From Sneathiellales bacterium (GTDB taxonomy: Bacteria; Pseudomonadota; Alphaproteobacteria; JANQFL01), in the NCBI GenBank assembly GCA_028277845.1, contig JANQFL010000092.1, positions 1 to 42,884 on the forward strand: a DNA stretch of 42,884 nt. Reading direction: 5' to 3'. The notes under the pieces were generated by a model, which saw only the letters and a program-made list of their open reading frames with translations, made no database searches and was not told where the DNA came from. A program made the position numbers and the translations under genes. This document shows, in pieces, positions 35,218-42,884 of this stretch. Position 1 is the first letter of the stretch. Every line of letters starts with the position of its first letter.

Positions 35218-36015
35218 TCAGTCCACCACGCGTACGGTTGTCTCACCCAAACCGGCAATGCGGTAGGTCACGGTATCACCGGCTTCCGGGAAGCGGGTCA
35301 GCAGGGCGCTGCCGGTAATGACGATGTCGCCGGCCGACAAAGTACGGCCCCGGCCGATCAGGTGATTGGCGACCCAGGCCAGACCGTTCAACGGATGATC
35401 CATGGACGCTCCGGCAACGCCCCGGTCGACAATTTCGCCGTTCCATTCCAGTTCGACCGGTGCCGATACCAGATCGATATCCTGCCAGTCGGTCACCGGG
35501 TCGCCGAGTACGGCGCCGGCGCACCAGCAGCGGTCGGTGATGATCCAGTCGGCTTTCAGGACCGAGGTATAGTCCGCGTTGCGGTCGTCGGTCAGCTCGA
35601 AGGCCGGCATCAGCGCCCGGACGTAGGGACGGATATTGTTCCTGTCGTACGGTGCGCCGGAGGCCGGCACGTCTGTTTTCATTTCCGCCGCCAGCTCGAA
35701 CTCCAGGCCCAGGTGCCGGGTGTCGGTTATGCGGGCCGTGTAGGGGGAGCGGTGAATAGCGGTGCCGGCCATTTGGCCGTAAGCCGGTTGATCCAGGCCG
35801 CACAGATCCTGCATGGCCTTTGACGTCAGCGCGATCTTGTGCCCGCCGATGGGGCCGGCCCCGGCCTCGTCTGCGAACAGCCGGTGCACTTCATCCTGGA
35901 TGTCATAGGCGTGCTCAAGCGTTGCCGGCCGGTCCTTGTCGGCCAGTGGTTCGAAGGCCAGGCCCTCACGGTTTGCTTTGAAAATCTGCCGGGCGATGCG
36001 CGCTGTGTCTGACAT
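35218..36015 (-). CDS. 2-keto-4-pentenoate hydratase / FAH-superfamily enzyme
   Basis: With the ATG at 36015 the protein is 265 residues; an upstream ATG at 36042 is also possible. Family blocks include HKIALTSKAMQDLCGL, LGLEFELAAEMKTDVP (the acidic metal ligands) and GDIVITGSALLTRFPEAGDTVTYRIAGLGETTVRV at the end. It belongs to the hydratase/decarboxylase branch (MhpD/HpaH-like) that acts on 2-hydroxy-dienoates from aromatic or pyridine ring cleavage. No other ring-cleavage gene is near. The secreted metallo-hydrolase follows almost directly, implying co-transcription. Confidence 0.85.
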   Translation of the reverse strand: MSDTARIARQIFKANREGLAFEPLADKDRPATLEHAYDIQDEVHRLFADEAGAGPIGGHKIALTSKAMQDLCGLDQPAYGQMAGTAIHRSPYTARITDTRHLGLEFELAAEMKTDVPASGAPYDRNNIRPYVRALMPAFELTDDRNADYTSVLKADWIITDRCWCAGAVLGDPVTDWQDIDLVSAPVELEWNGEIVDRGVAGASMDHPLNGLAWVANHLIGRGRTLSAGDIVITGSALLTRFPEAGDTVTYRIAGLGETTVRVVD

Positions 36016-36034
36016 GTGCAGTGACTTCGGATAT

Positions 36035-36093
36035 CGGTTCATATTTGGGGTTGATATTTGGATTGTGCCGATTTCTTACGAATATGAAAACCG
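36035..36093 (-). terminator. Possible hairpin after the GDYXXLXY gene
   Basis: On the minus strand CGGTTTTCATATT (36081-36093) can pair with AATATGAACCG (36035-36045) through a two-base bulge. The loop is about 35 bases, and the stem starts 17 bases past the gene stop. The same interval must also hold the promoter of the hydratase gene, whose minus-strand sequence repeats CCAAATAT twice. Weak evidence for termination. Confidence 0.3.
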
Positions 36094-36109
36094 GATCGTG
36101 GCAGGCGGT

Positions 36110-36661
36110 CTAAAACAACGTCTCCTCATACCGCCGCTCGTCATCGACGAGCACCGCCGTGATGCCGGCATTGCCGAACCGGTCGACGGCGACTTCAATG
36201 GACACCGTTTCACCGGCTGCCGGGCGTTCCAGGGCAAGGCCTTCGCCCTCCGGCACGAAATAGGCTTCGATGCCGTAGCGCACGAGTATTGTGTGCGGTG
36301 TCATGCCGCGCCCGGTATGGGTCACGGTGCCTTCGATCACGACGTGGCCGTCGCGCGGTCCGGGATGGGTACGGTGCAGGGAGACCGGTGTGGCATAAGG
36401 GGTGGCGTGCCGTAGCACGACATAAACGGCATCGCCTCGGGCATAGTCGTCATCGCCCGCCAGCGTGGCGGTATCCAATTCGGATATGACATAGTTCAAG
36501 CGTACGTAATCGCCACGAAACAGGGACCGGGGATCGATTGGTTGGGTTTCCAAAACAACGGGAATACCGGTAGCCAGCGTGTATTGCTTGATGCCGACCA
36601 TGGCAAACAGCACGGCGGTCTGAAGCGCGAGGACAACTGCGATGCGTGGCAGCCAATTCAT
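36110..36661 (-). CDS. GDYXXLXY domain membrane-anchored protein
   Basis: This 183-residue protein starts with an ATGA overlap with the stop of the upstream DUF2157-like gene. A single N-terminal helix (IAVVLALQTAVLFAMVGI) anchors it, and the signature RGDYVRLNY gives the family its name. The mature part is beta-rich. The family is regularly found next to DUF2157/DUF4401 membrane proteins, as here, and its function is unknown. Translational coupling suggests a physical partnership with the larger protein. Confidence 0.88.
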   Translation of the reverse strand: MNWLPRIAVVLALQTAVLFAMVGIKQYTLATGIPVVLETQPIDPRSLFRGDYVRLNYVISELDTATLAGDDDYARGDAVYVVLRHATPYATPVSLHRTHPGPRDGHVVIEGTVTHTGRGMTPHTILVRYGIEAYFVPEGEGLALERPAAGETVSIEVAVDRFGNAGITAVLVDDERRYEETLF

Positions 36662-38070
36662 GACGCGCCCCCCGCCTTGTCGGCATGCGCCAGTCCGCCA
36701 ACCAGTCGCCGGCGTTGACGTTCCATCAGATAGCCGCCGGCAAAAAGCAGCACGCCCAGTCCCATGAAGAAGTAGGACCGGGCCATCAGCCCCCAGAACG
36801 TATCGAAATAAAGGGTCAGCAGACCGAGGGCGAATCCGATGAAAGCGAGGTTGACCTGAAACCGGTCCTGTGTGCGGTACCCGGCAAATATCAGCCAGAT
36901 GAGACCGGTGAGATAGAGGAAGTTGAAAAGCAGGTAGACCGGCATGGCGTAGGGCGAAAAACCCTGTACGGCCATGCTGAACGCCAAGACGGCCAGAACG
37001 GGCACGAGCAACAGCCGGCCCCAGACCGCATGGATGTCGCGCTGAAACTGTCCGACCTGCCACCAATTGACGGCAACAAGTACGCACACGACGGCCATGG
37101 CGATTATGGTGCCGGCGATCCAGCCACCGCCCGGTGAATCGAGATGCTCATGTCCGATCGCGCCACCGATGCCGTGCACCGCGCGCAAGGACAGCAGGTA
37201 AAAGCTGGCCGCCGATACGATCATTCCCTGGTTTTTGAGCGTCTGGGCGAACAGGGCCAGGCGCCGTGTCCGCATCATGGTCAATCCAACGATGAAGAGA
37301 GCCGAACCCAGGAGAAGATATATCCGCAGGACGTCGATGACTTCGGCGTGATGTGTGTCGGCAAGGACGGCCAGACTGAGAGCGCTCCAAAGCAGCAGTA
37401 CAATGGTGGCGACATGGCCCGCCAGGCGCCACCGGTGCCGTATGACGGGCGGCAGGAACAGGCTCCAGACGACGAGAAACGGCCAATGAACCGGACCGTC
37501 GAAGGGGATGTACAACGTGCCGAGAAAGGAAAAATACCCGCGCGGGAGTTCGAACAAGGTCCACAAGGCGGTCAGAACCAGGCCGAACACCGTGGTCATC
37601 TGGTTCGGCACCAGGTACGTCGTCAGAAGCGCACCCAGCGCCCACAGCAGGACGGAGTTGGGCATACGGCCCGAGATGTGGAAGGCCTGGGCGATCAGCA
37701 TGATGTTCGCGCCGAACAGGATGGCGCCCAAAAGCAACATGGCATGCCCGAACCGATGATCGAGCCGGCCGCGCGCCAGCATCCACCCGCCGGTGCCGTA
37801 GGCCCCCCACAGGCTGATCAGCAAGACGGTCAGCTTGGCCAGTTTGGACATCTCGGCCCAGTTGGCGGCGAAAAACGAGATGATGCCGGCGCCGAACAAT
37901 ATGACGCCGAGGACCGCCAAAGCCACCGGCGCCCGGCGTTTGTCGTGCACGCCGTCACGAACGTCCTGGAGAATGGCGTCCTGATGCTCGGGCCGAATCC
38001 AACCTTTGTCGACCCACGCCGGTAAGTCGCGGCGTAGCCGGCGGATATAGAGGAAAGTCGGGTTCCACAT
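36658..38070 (-). CDS. DUF2157-family polytopic membrane protein
   Basis: From the ATG at 38070 the protein is 470 residues. A short cytoplasmic N-terminal part (YIRRLRRDLPAWVDKGWIRPEHQDAILQDV) is the DUF2157 start. Roughly 12-14 membrane helices follow, with GVILFGAGIISFFAANWAEMSKLAKLTVLL a typical block. It overlaps its GDYXXLXY partner gene. The function is unknown. The longer frame to 38169 adds sequence with no family match and was not used. Confidence 0.87.
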   Translation of the reverse strand: MWNPTFLYIRRLRRDLPAWVDKGWIRPEHQDAILQDVRDGVHDKRRAPVALAVLGVILFGAGIISFFAANWAEMSKLAKLTVLLISLWGAYGTGGWMLARGRLDHRFGHAMLLLGAILFGANIMLIAQAFHISGRMPNSVLLWALGALLTTYLVPNQMTTVFGLVLTALWTLFELPRGYFSFLGTLYIPFDGPVHWPFLVVWSLFLPPVIRHRWRLAGHVATIVLLLWSALSLAVLADTHHAEVIDVLRIYLLLGSALFIVGLTMMRTRRLALFAQTLKNQGMIVSAASFYLLSLRAVHGIGGAIGHEHLDSPGGGWIAGTIIAMAVVCVLVAVNWWQVGQFQRDIHAVWGRLLLVPVLAVLAFSMAVQGFSPYAMPVYLLFNFLYLTGLIWLIFAGYRTQDRFQVNLAFIGFALGLLTLYFDTFWGLMARSYFFMGLGVLLFAGGYLMERQRRRLVGGLAHADKAGGAS

Positions 38071-38352
38071 ATCGGGACCTTGGTTGCCGAATGGAAACGC
38101 AGCGTCGCCGTCGATTCGAGCCCCTGCACCGGTAGACTGGAATATTTGCCTGTTGTCCGCACGTTTCAAGTGCAGGCCGATATTGGACCGTGAAGCGTGG
38201 TCGGCGCGGCCAGGGTTGCGTCGGGCAGCCTGACACCGTCCGCCTTGATGCTTATGTGAGGCATTCGATCACGGCTATCCGGGCTTGCCGTGGCCGGGGT
38301 CGGCCCGGCATAGTGTGGCTATTCTTTTGGAGTACATAGTCGGGAACTGGAG

Positions 38353-38733
38353 ATGAGCGAAGAAACCACTTTCAAGCGGCGGACATTCGCCGCCAACAAG
38401 ACGGTATTCGATGAAGGCGACACGGCGGATACCGTCTATGTCCTGTCCAAAGGCGCGGTGGAAATTCGTGTGGGTACGCTCAGCGACAATCCGCGTACGT
38501 TGACGGTTGTCAAGGTTGGTGACGTATTCGGGGAGATGGCCTTGTTGCAGGACCGTCGCCATCAAGCCGCCGCCATCACTCTCGAAGAAAGTGATTTGCT
38601 CGAAGTGCCACGCGACGAATTCATCGAACGTCTGAATGCCTCCGACCCGGTCATGAAGGCGGTGGTCAACCATTTGGTGTCCCGGCTCGCCGAGATGACC
38701 AAGGATTTCAAGAAACAGGGTCAGCCGCACTAG
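38353..38733 (+). CDS. Stand-alone cyclic nucleotide-binding-like domain protein
   Basis: The whole 126-residue protein is one cNMP-binding jelly roll: VFDEGDTADTVYVLSKGAVEIRV, then VGDVFGEMALLQDRRHQAAAIT, then a C-terminal helix. The phosphate-binding cassette keeps GEMALL (60-65). The conserved arginine ten residues after that glycine is His70, with Arg68 and Arg69 just before it. There is no DNA-binding or catalytic domain. It could bind cAMP weakly, or have another ligand. Its stop codon shares bases with the opposing gene. Confidence 0.87.
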   Translation: MSEETTFKRRTFAANKTVFDEGDTADTVYVLSKGAVEIRVGTLSDNPRTLTVVKVGDVFGEMALLQDRRHQAAAITLEESDLLEVPRDEFIERLNASDPVMKAVVNHLVSRLAEMTKDFKKQGQPH

Positions 38734-38739
38734 CGGCTG
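38722..38739. terminator. Bidirectional hairpin built over two opposing stop codons
   Basis: CAGCCGC-ACTA-GCGGCTG is a perfect 7-pair stem with a four-base loop, and the two convergent TAG stops (38731-38733 plus, 38730-38732 minus) lie across its loop and stem. No T run follows, so intrinsic termination is uncertain. Confidence 0.5.
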
Positions 38740-39188
38740 GTGAACGTCACCACCACGGTGATCATGCCGTCGTCGCGGGGGTGAAAACCGGCCTCCATCC
38801 GCAGGTCCGGAGCGTCGCATCCCAGCAACTGGTCGGCCGAAAGCTGTTCCACGGGGAGCGGTTTGAAATTGCGCCGCGTACAGTGATCCAGATGGGCCCG
38901 TGCCAGGTCATCGGGATAGACGTCACTGACATAGCGAAGACCGATACGTCGGGGACTGTCATCGCGACTGGCGTTATAGACATACTCCACATCCCGGCCT
39001 TCCGCCGCAAAGGTCGGAAACTGGCGCACGGCGTCGTCGGTGACGATCAAGCGGTACGCCAGGTCGCCGCGCCGGAACGTGACCTGTTCGCTCATCACAA
39101 TTGTCAACCCGTAGACCGCGCCGGCCAAGGCCACGACCAGCGCCGAGCCAATTACGATATAAAGGAAACGGGAGGGGCTCTTGGCCAT
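38730..39188 (-). CDS. Membrane-anchored hypothetical protein
   Basis: The ATG at 39188 gives 152 residues with one N-terminal helix (RFLYIVIGSALVVALAGAVYGLTIVM) and a soluble remainder, probably periplasmic. Cysteines in LDHCTRRNF and LLGCDAPDLR could pair. I do not recognise the family. The frame extends upstream to 39281 with an arginine-rich stretch that looks like non-coding sequence. It is convergent with the cNMP-domain gene and overlaps it by four bases. Confidence 0.65.
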   Translation of the reverse strand: MAKSPSRFLYIVIGSALVVALAGAVYGLTIVMSEQVTFRRGDLAYRLIVTDDAVRQFPTFAAEGRDVEYVYNASRDDSPRRIGLRYVSDVYPDDLARAHLDHCTRRNFKPLPVEQLSADQLLGCDAPDLRMEAGFHPRDDGMITVVVTFTSR

Positions 39189-39651
39189 GGGAGTGTTGTC
39201 CTTCCGATGGTCGAGAAACACCGTGCGCCGGCGTCGCCGTGCCCGAGCAAGCAAGCTGGCAAGCAACTGTGGCAGGGTCAAGGCGGCGATTGAAATTCAT
39301 CGCCGGGACGAGATTCAAAACCAAGGTCCTCGTGCGATCCACATAGGCTGTGGCTTAAACCGGCGCGGCCTTGCAATCTGCCAAAAATCCTAGTTTATGG
39401 GAATGCGCAGGCGCAAGTGCAGCTTGCGGCCCCTGTCGTGGAGACCACACAATATTGTCACAAAAAGACGACGTCAGGGGATGGCATGACAGTATCGTTT
39501 GAACCGGGTAACAACGGCCGCGTCGTAGACATGCGCGTGAACCGTTGATACCGGATTGCGGACAATGATCAAGTGCAGCCGATCAGACGCGGTTGAGTGG
39601 CTTGACGCCTGCATGAACGAGTGACAAGTCTTTGGATTAATCCATCCGATA
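39189..39651. other. 463-base intergenic region with hairpin, palindromes and a short frame
   Basis: No full gene is visible. I see a hairpin CGCAAG-5 nt-CTTGCG at 39412-39428, a perfect palindrome ACAATATTGT at 39449-39458 and a 20-codon frame at 39486-39548 preceded by AGGGGA. A palindrome TGGATTAATCCA lies at 39633-39644, just beyond the HxlR stop. The mix of structure and a tiny frame would fit a small RNA or leader, but nothing identifies one. Confidence 0.5.
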
Positions 39652-40371
39652 TCACTGACCGCCCACGGGGCCGGGTGACTCGCGTCCGGCCTCGGCAAAC
39701 ACGCTCAAGGAAAACCAGTTGCCGAACGCGTTGATGTCCTTGCGCGATCCTTCCAATTCCAGCTTGTCGTTGCGTCTGGCGCCGGCAATCGTCTCATGGC
39801 CGAGCCAAATCTCCACCATGGTACGGATTGAGGATGTGACGTAGAGATCGACATCGAATCCGGGGTCCTTGATGCAAAGGTCGGGGGTACCACGATCGAA
39901 CACCAGCCAGTAATGTCGCCGGTTGGCGGGCACGCCGGTATATTCGAACAACACCGTGAATCGGCGATTCGTCGGAATACCGACGTCGGTGACCCGGCGG
40001 CTGACGTCCCACATCAATAAATTCGGATCGAGGTTGTCCTCCACCGTTAGGTCCTGACGAAGCCAGCGCTGCGCCCAGTTTCCCATGCCTTGCAGCACCG
40101 GCAGCAATTCACGGCCGGCATCGGTGACACAATATTCCCAGCCGCGGCCCTTGGCGGCAGGATTGCGTTCAACGATGCCGGCGAACTCCAGGTCTTTCAA
40201 TCGCCGTGACAAGAGTGCCGACGACATCCGTGGTACGCCACGTTGCAGATCGTTGAAGCGTACACTGCCACACAACAGTTCGCGTATCACCAGAGGCGTC
40301 CAGCGCTCGGCGAGGATCTCGGCCGCCCGCGAGACAGGGCAGAACTGCCCATATCCTTTTTGTTGTGCCAT
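39652..40371 (-). CDS. HxlR-family transcriptional regulator with C-terminal SCP2-like region
   Basis: The 239-residue protein begins with the HxlR winged helix: FCPVSRAAEILAERWTPLVIRELLCGSVRFNDLQRGVPRMSSALLSRRLKDLEFAGIVER. Cys11 lies at the position often redox-sensitive in this family. From about residue 115 a longer region (VLFEYTGVPANRRHYWLVFDRGTPDLCI...) resembles SCP2 sterol-binding folds and may sense a lipid-like effector. It is divergent from the acyl-CoA dehydrogenase at 40488, and a palindrome lies between them, so the dehydrogenase is the likely target. Confidence 0.85.
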   Translation of the reverse strand: MAQQKGYGQFCPVSRAAEILAERWTPLVIRELLCGSVRFNDLQRGVPRMSSALLSRRLKDLEFAGIVERNPAAKGRGWEYCVTDAGRELLPVLQGMGNWAQRWLRQDLTVEDNLDPNLLMWDVSRRVTDVGIPTNRRFTVLFEYTGVPANRRHYWLVFDRGTPDLCIKDPGFDVDLYVTSSIRTMVEIWLGHETIAGARRNDKLELEGSRKDINAFGNWFSLSVFAEAGRESPGPVGGQ

Positions 40372-40402
40372 GTCGAAACGATAGGCCGGTCCTGTACTTC
40401 TG

Positions 40403-40425
40403 GCAACTTCACATATTGAAGTTGC
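40403..40425. promoter_or_regulatory. Candidate HxlR operator
   Basis: GCAACTTCA-CATAT-TGAAGTTGC is a perfect 9-base inverted repeat with a 5-base spacer. It lies 32 bases upstream of the HxlR start and 63 upstream of the dehydrogenase start. Symmetry this good in a divergent gap is the expected footprint of a dimeric winged-helix regulator controlling both genes. Confidence 0.65.
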
Positions 40426-40487
40426 GAACTGTCGCCAAACGGCGTCACGATACGCTTAGAGATTTGAGACCAAGGGAGTTTCGAACC

Positions 40488-41642
40488 ATGAGCACAGACA
40501 TCGATCTTCAGGCCATATTGACCGAACTGGGCCCGCAGTTTGCGGAAGGCGCGGCGGAACGCGACCGGGAAGCGGCGTTCGTCGCCGATCACTATCAGGC
40601 ATTGCGCACCCGCAAGATATTCTCGGCTCAGGTCCCCAGGGAATTGGGTGGCGGCGGCGTCACCCATAGCGCGATGTGCGCCTTCATTCGCGGCTTGGCG
40701 CGTCATAGCGGCGAGACGGCCTTGCCACTGGCGATGCATCAGCACCTTGTTGCGGCGGCGGTATTTAATTGTCGCAACGGTAAGCCTGGACAGAAACTGC
40801 TGGAGAAAGTCGCGGCGGACGAGACTATTCTGGTCAGTACGGGCGCGAACGACTGGCTGGCGTCCAACGGCAGTTGCGAACGCACCGACGGCGGATTCCT
40901 GGTGAGTGCGCGAAAACCCTTTGCCAGCGGCTCTCCCAAAGGAGATATCGCTGTAACCTCTGCGGCATACGACGATCCCAAGGATGGCCCGCAGGTGCTG
41001 CACTTCCCGGTGTCGCTGGCCAGTGACGGGGTTTCTCTCGGCGGCGACTGGCAGACTATGGGCATGCGCGCCACCGGGTCCGAAACCCTCATCTTCGACA
41101 AAGTGTTCGTACCCGACGAAGCGGTCGTTCTGCGCCGGCCCCGCGCGGCCTACCATCCGGCGTTCAATGTCATTCTGACTGTGGCCATGCCGCTGATCAT
41201 ATCGGCCTATGTGGGTGTTGCCGAAGCTGCGGTGGAAATCGCAACCCGCCAGGCCGTGAAACGCACGGACGATCCGGCGACAGTTTTCCAGATGGGCGAG
41301 TTGACCAATCTGCTGACGACGGCTCAGATCGCCGCCGATGCAATGATCGCCATTGCCGACGATGGCCGGTTCGAGCCCGTGCCCGAAACCGCCAACGCCA
41401 TCCTTGTACGCAAATCCATTGCCGCCAAGGCCGTCATCGAGACGGCGGAAAAGGCGTTGGAAACAGCAGGCGGCGCTGGGTTCTACTCTGCCTTCGGGCT
41501 GGAACGGCTGGTGCGTGACGCCCATGCGGTGCAGTTCCATCCGCTGCAAGAAAAACGCCAGCACGAATTCACCGGCCGGCTGGCCCTGGGCCTGGATCCG
41601 ATCGGTACGGAAACGGAGCAACGCCTCAAAAAGGCTGCCTGA
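40488..41642 (+). CDS. Acyl-CoA dehydrogenase family protein
   Basis: AAGGGAG precedes the ATG at 40488, giving 384 residues. The three-part flavoprotein fold is evident: an N-terminal helical part with AQVPRELGGGGVTHSAMCAFIRGLAR, a middle beta part with DWQTMGMRATGSETLIFDKVFVP, and a C-terminal helical part with EKALETAGGAGFYSAFGLERLVRDAHAVQFHP. This is the acyl-CoA dehydrogenase superfamily, with some resemblance to the DszC/monooxygenase branch, and the usual catalytic glutamate is not obvious. The substrate is unknown. The SCP2-bearing HxlR regulator hints at a lipid or hydrophobic substrate. Confidence 0.87.
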   Translation: MSTDIDLQAILTELGPQFAEGAAERDREAAFVADHYQALRTRKIFSAQVPRELGGGGVTHSAMCAFIRGLARHSGETALPLAMHQHLVAAAVFNCRNGKPGQKLLEKVAADETILVSTGANDWLASNGSCERTDGGFLVSARKPFASGSPKGDIAVTSAAYDDPKDGPQVLHFPVSLASDGVSLGGDWQTMGMRATGSETLIFDKVFVPDEAVVLRRPRAAYHPAFNVILTVAMPLIISAYVGVAEAAVEIATRQAVKRTDDPATVFQMGELTNLLTTAQIAADAMIAIADDGRFEPVPETANAILVRKSIAAKAVIETAEKALETAGGAGFYSAFGLERLVRDAHAVQFHPLQEKRQHEFTGRLALGLDPIGTETEQRLKKAA

Positions 41643-41934
41643 ACCGTCCGCTTATGTCAGTGAGACAGTTTCTGTACCAGCGGTAATCTTCCGTTCGCGT
41701 GTTTGACGAAGCAAATGCCTGAACCTCCTTCGTCACACGCGGACCGGGAGATCGCACATGCGTTTCAGTCGAGTAAGCGTAGGCGAACGAAACGACAGCC
41801 TATCGGTCCGGCCTTTGCCCCGAAAGTGTCCGTAGCCAGTAAGGTGAAATGGTCCGACTGGCCAACATAACTTGAGCCGTGGCCTGCAAGCCGGTAGCGT
41901 GCCGTTTCGAAAAGCAACGGACGGCAGGCACTCC
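41643..41934. other. Intergenic region with a long bulged hairpin
   Basis: No gene is seen. CGCGTGT-TT-GACGAAG at 41696-41711 pairs with CTTCGTC-ACACGCG at 41728-41741, making a 14-pair stem with a two-base bulge and 16-base loop. It lies 54 bases after the dehydrogenase stop and could be a terminator or 3'-end structure, although no T run follows. Confidence 0.5.
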
Positions 41935-42789
41935 ATGGACCAATTTCAAGTCGGCGACATTCATGTCCAACGCATCGTTGAGCTGGAGGACTTGTTTATA
42001 CCGATCAGCGACATGTTGCCCGATGCCGCGAGGGAGGACATCGCCCGACACCGGCAATGGCTGGAACCCTGGGCCTTGTGTCCGGACACAGGCCGCATGG
42101 TGCTTCCGGTGCAAACCTATCTGGTCCGCACATCCCGGCATACGATTCTGGTCGATACCTGCGTCGGCAACTGCAAGTCCAATACATTCTTTGCGCCGTG
42201 GCATAACCGCAACGACTTGACCTGGATGCAGCGGCTGGCCGCAGCCGGTGTTGGACCCGCGGATGTGGACTTTGTTTTGTGCACCCATATGCATCTGGAT
42301 CACACGGGCTGGAATACGCAGCTTGTCGACGGCCGCTGGGTGCCGACATTCCCCAAGGCAAGATATCTGTTCGCACGCGAGGAATTCGAACATCGCCAGG
42401 GCTTGGCCGATTCAACATTCATGGAAAACGTGGTGCCCGTGATGGACGCAGGGCAGGGCGTTATCGTTGCCATGGATCATGCACTCGACGATCAGGTTTG
42501 GCTGGAACCGACACCGGGACATACACCGGGACACGTGACGATACATCTTGCCTCGAACGGCCAACAGGCCGTGTTGATGGGTGATCTCATGCATTCGCCG
42601 GTCCAGTGCGCCGAACCGGATTGGCGCGCCGTGTCCGATGGCGATCCCGATTTGGCGCGCGCCACACGCCGGCGTTTCCTGGATCAGCACGTGGACACCG
42701 ATACGCTGGTCATGACGGCACATTTTCCGTCGCCGTCCGTCGGTCGTGTTGTGCCCCATGCGGACGCCTTTCGTATGAAATTCGTCTAG
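41935..42789 (+). CDS. Metallo-beta-lactamase fold hydrolase
   Basis: The ATG at 41935 gives 284 residues with the full motif THMHLDHTGWN (117-127; His118, His120, Asp122, His123). A further histidine lies in TPGHTPGHV, a bridging aspartate in LMGDLMHSP and a late histidine in TAHFPSPS. This fits the broad lactonase/glyoxalase-like group, cytoplasmic; quorum-lactone or other ester hydrolysis cannot be told apart. The TAG stop is the start of repeat copy 3. It is the third metallo-beta-lactamase fold gene in the window. Confidence 0.88.
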   Translation: MDQFQVGDIHVQRIVELEDLFIPISDMLPDAAREDIARHRQWLEPWALCPDTGRMVLPVQTYLVRTSRHTILVDTCVGNCKSNTFFAPWHNRNDLTWMQRLAAAGVGPADVDFVLCTHMHLDHTGWNTQLVDGRWVPTFPKARYLFAREEFEHRQGLADSTFMENVVPVMDAGQGVIVAMDHALDDQVWLEPTPGHTPGHVTIHLASNGQQAVLMGDLMHSPVQCAEPDWRAVSDGDPDLARATRRRFLDQHVDTDTLVMTAHFPSPSVGRVVPHADAFRMKFV

Positions 42790-42884
42790 AGCAGTTCCTC
42801 TTTAGATGGAATCCATTCTGTTTCTCGAGCGGCCTGCCCATCCACCAGGAAGACGGGGCCGCGCGATGCCGGGCATCGCGCAAG
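42787..42884 (+). repeat. Dispersed gene-end repeat, copy 3 (full length)
   Basis: This is a 98-base copy in the opposite orientation to copy 1. It begins TAGAGC at the stop of the preceding gene, contains the shared ATTCTGTTTCTCGAGCGGCC core and the CATCCACCAGGAAGACGGGG module, and ends with hairpin GCGCGATG-5 nt-CATCGCGC and AAG at the last base of the window. The loop bases differ from copy 1 (CCGGG here), while the stem is identical. Confidence 0.92.

Overview
The window looks like a GC-rich chromosomal segment of a free-living alphaproteobacterium, possibly Rhodospirillales-like. This is inferred from codon use, the glycerol-type ABC permeases, the GlxA/DUF849 carnitine genes and a PEP-CTERM protein; no rRNA or tRNA fixes the taxonomy. 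I see no insertion sequence, prophage, CRISPR array or tRNA. About 40 genes are densely packed on both strands and are mostly metabolic, regulatory and transport genes.

Left part (157-6602): a gamma-butyrobetaine/carnitine catabolic island. It holds a GlxA-type AraC regulator (CdhR-like), divergent from a DUF849 beta-keto-acid cleavage enzyme (CdhC-like) and a translationally coupled methyltransferase. A carnitine dehydrogenase-thioesterase fusion (CdhA-CdhB) and a gamma-butyrobetaine dioxygenase follow. Together these would take gamma-butyrobetaine through L-carnitine and 3-dehydrocarnitine to betainyl-CoA and glycine betaine. A PEP-CTERM surface protein made of four exact 55-residue repeats sits on the opposite strand in the middle of this island.

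6731-16637: a secreted DUF6675-like protein, a sulfotransferase, two thioesterase/metallo-hydrolase genes, an AraC regulator divergent from a secreted alpha/beta hydrolase, a RibD/DHFR-like reductase, a secreted unknown, an acyl-CoA ligase and a YaiI-family protein. 17167-25053: a LysR regulator with a divergent WrbA-like flavoprotein, a PfkB kinase with a SugE-like SMR exporter, a methyltransferase-TetR operon with a candidate operator, an AEC carrier, an EamA exporter and a peroxiredoxin-like protein.

25076-33550: a signalling and transport block with two related hybrid histidine kinases, a membrane class III adenylate cyclase, an orphan pair of GlpP/GlpQ-like permeases, a truncated hydrolase and a YdhR-like protein. 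33684-42789: an RDD protein, an operon of a hydratase with an active-site-variant metallo-beta-lactamase, a DUF2157/GDYXXLXY membrane pair, a stand-alone cyclic-nucleotide-binding-like domain, an HxlR regulator divergent from an acyl-CoA dehydrogenase (with a near-perfect operator between them), and a third metallo-hydrolase.

The most striking non-coding feature is a dispersed repeat of about 98 bp. It occurs near both window ends in outward orientation, and a half copy lies at 12867. In all three copies the first three bases of the repeat are the TAG stop codon of the gene before it, and the two full copies carry a conserved hairpin stem with different loops.
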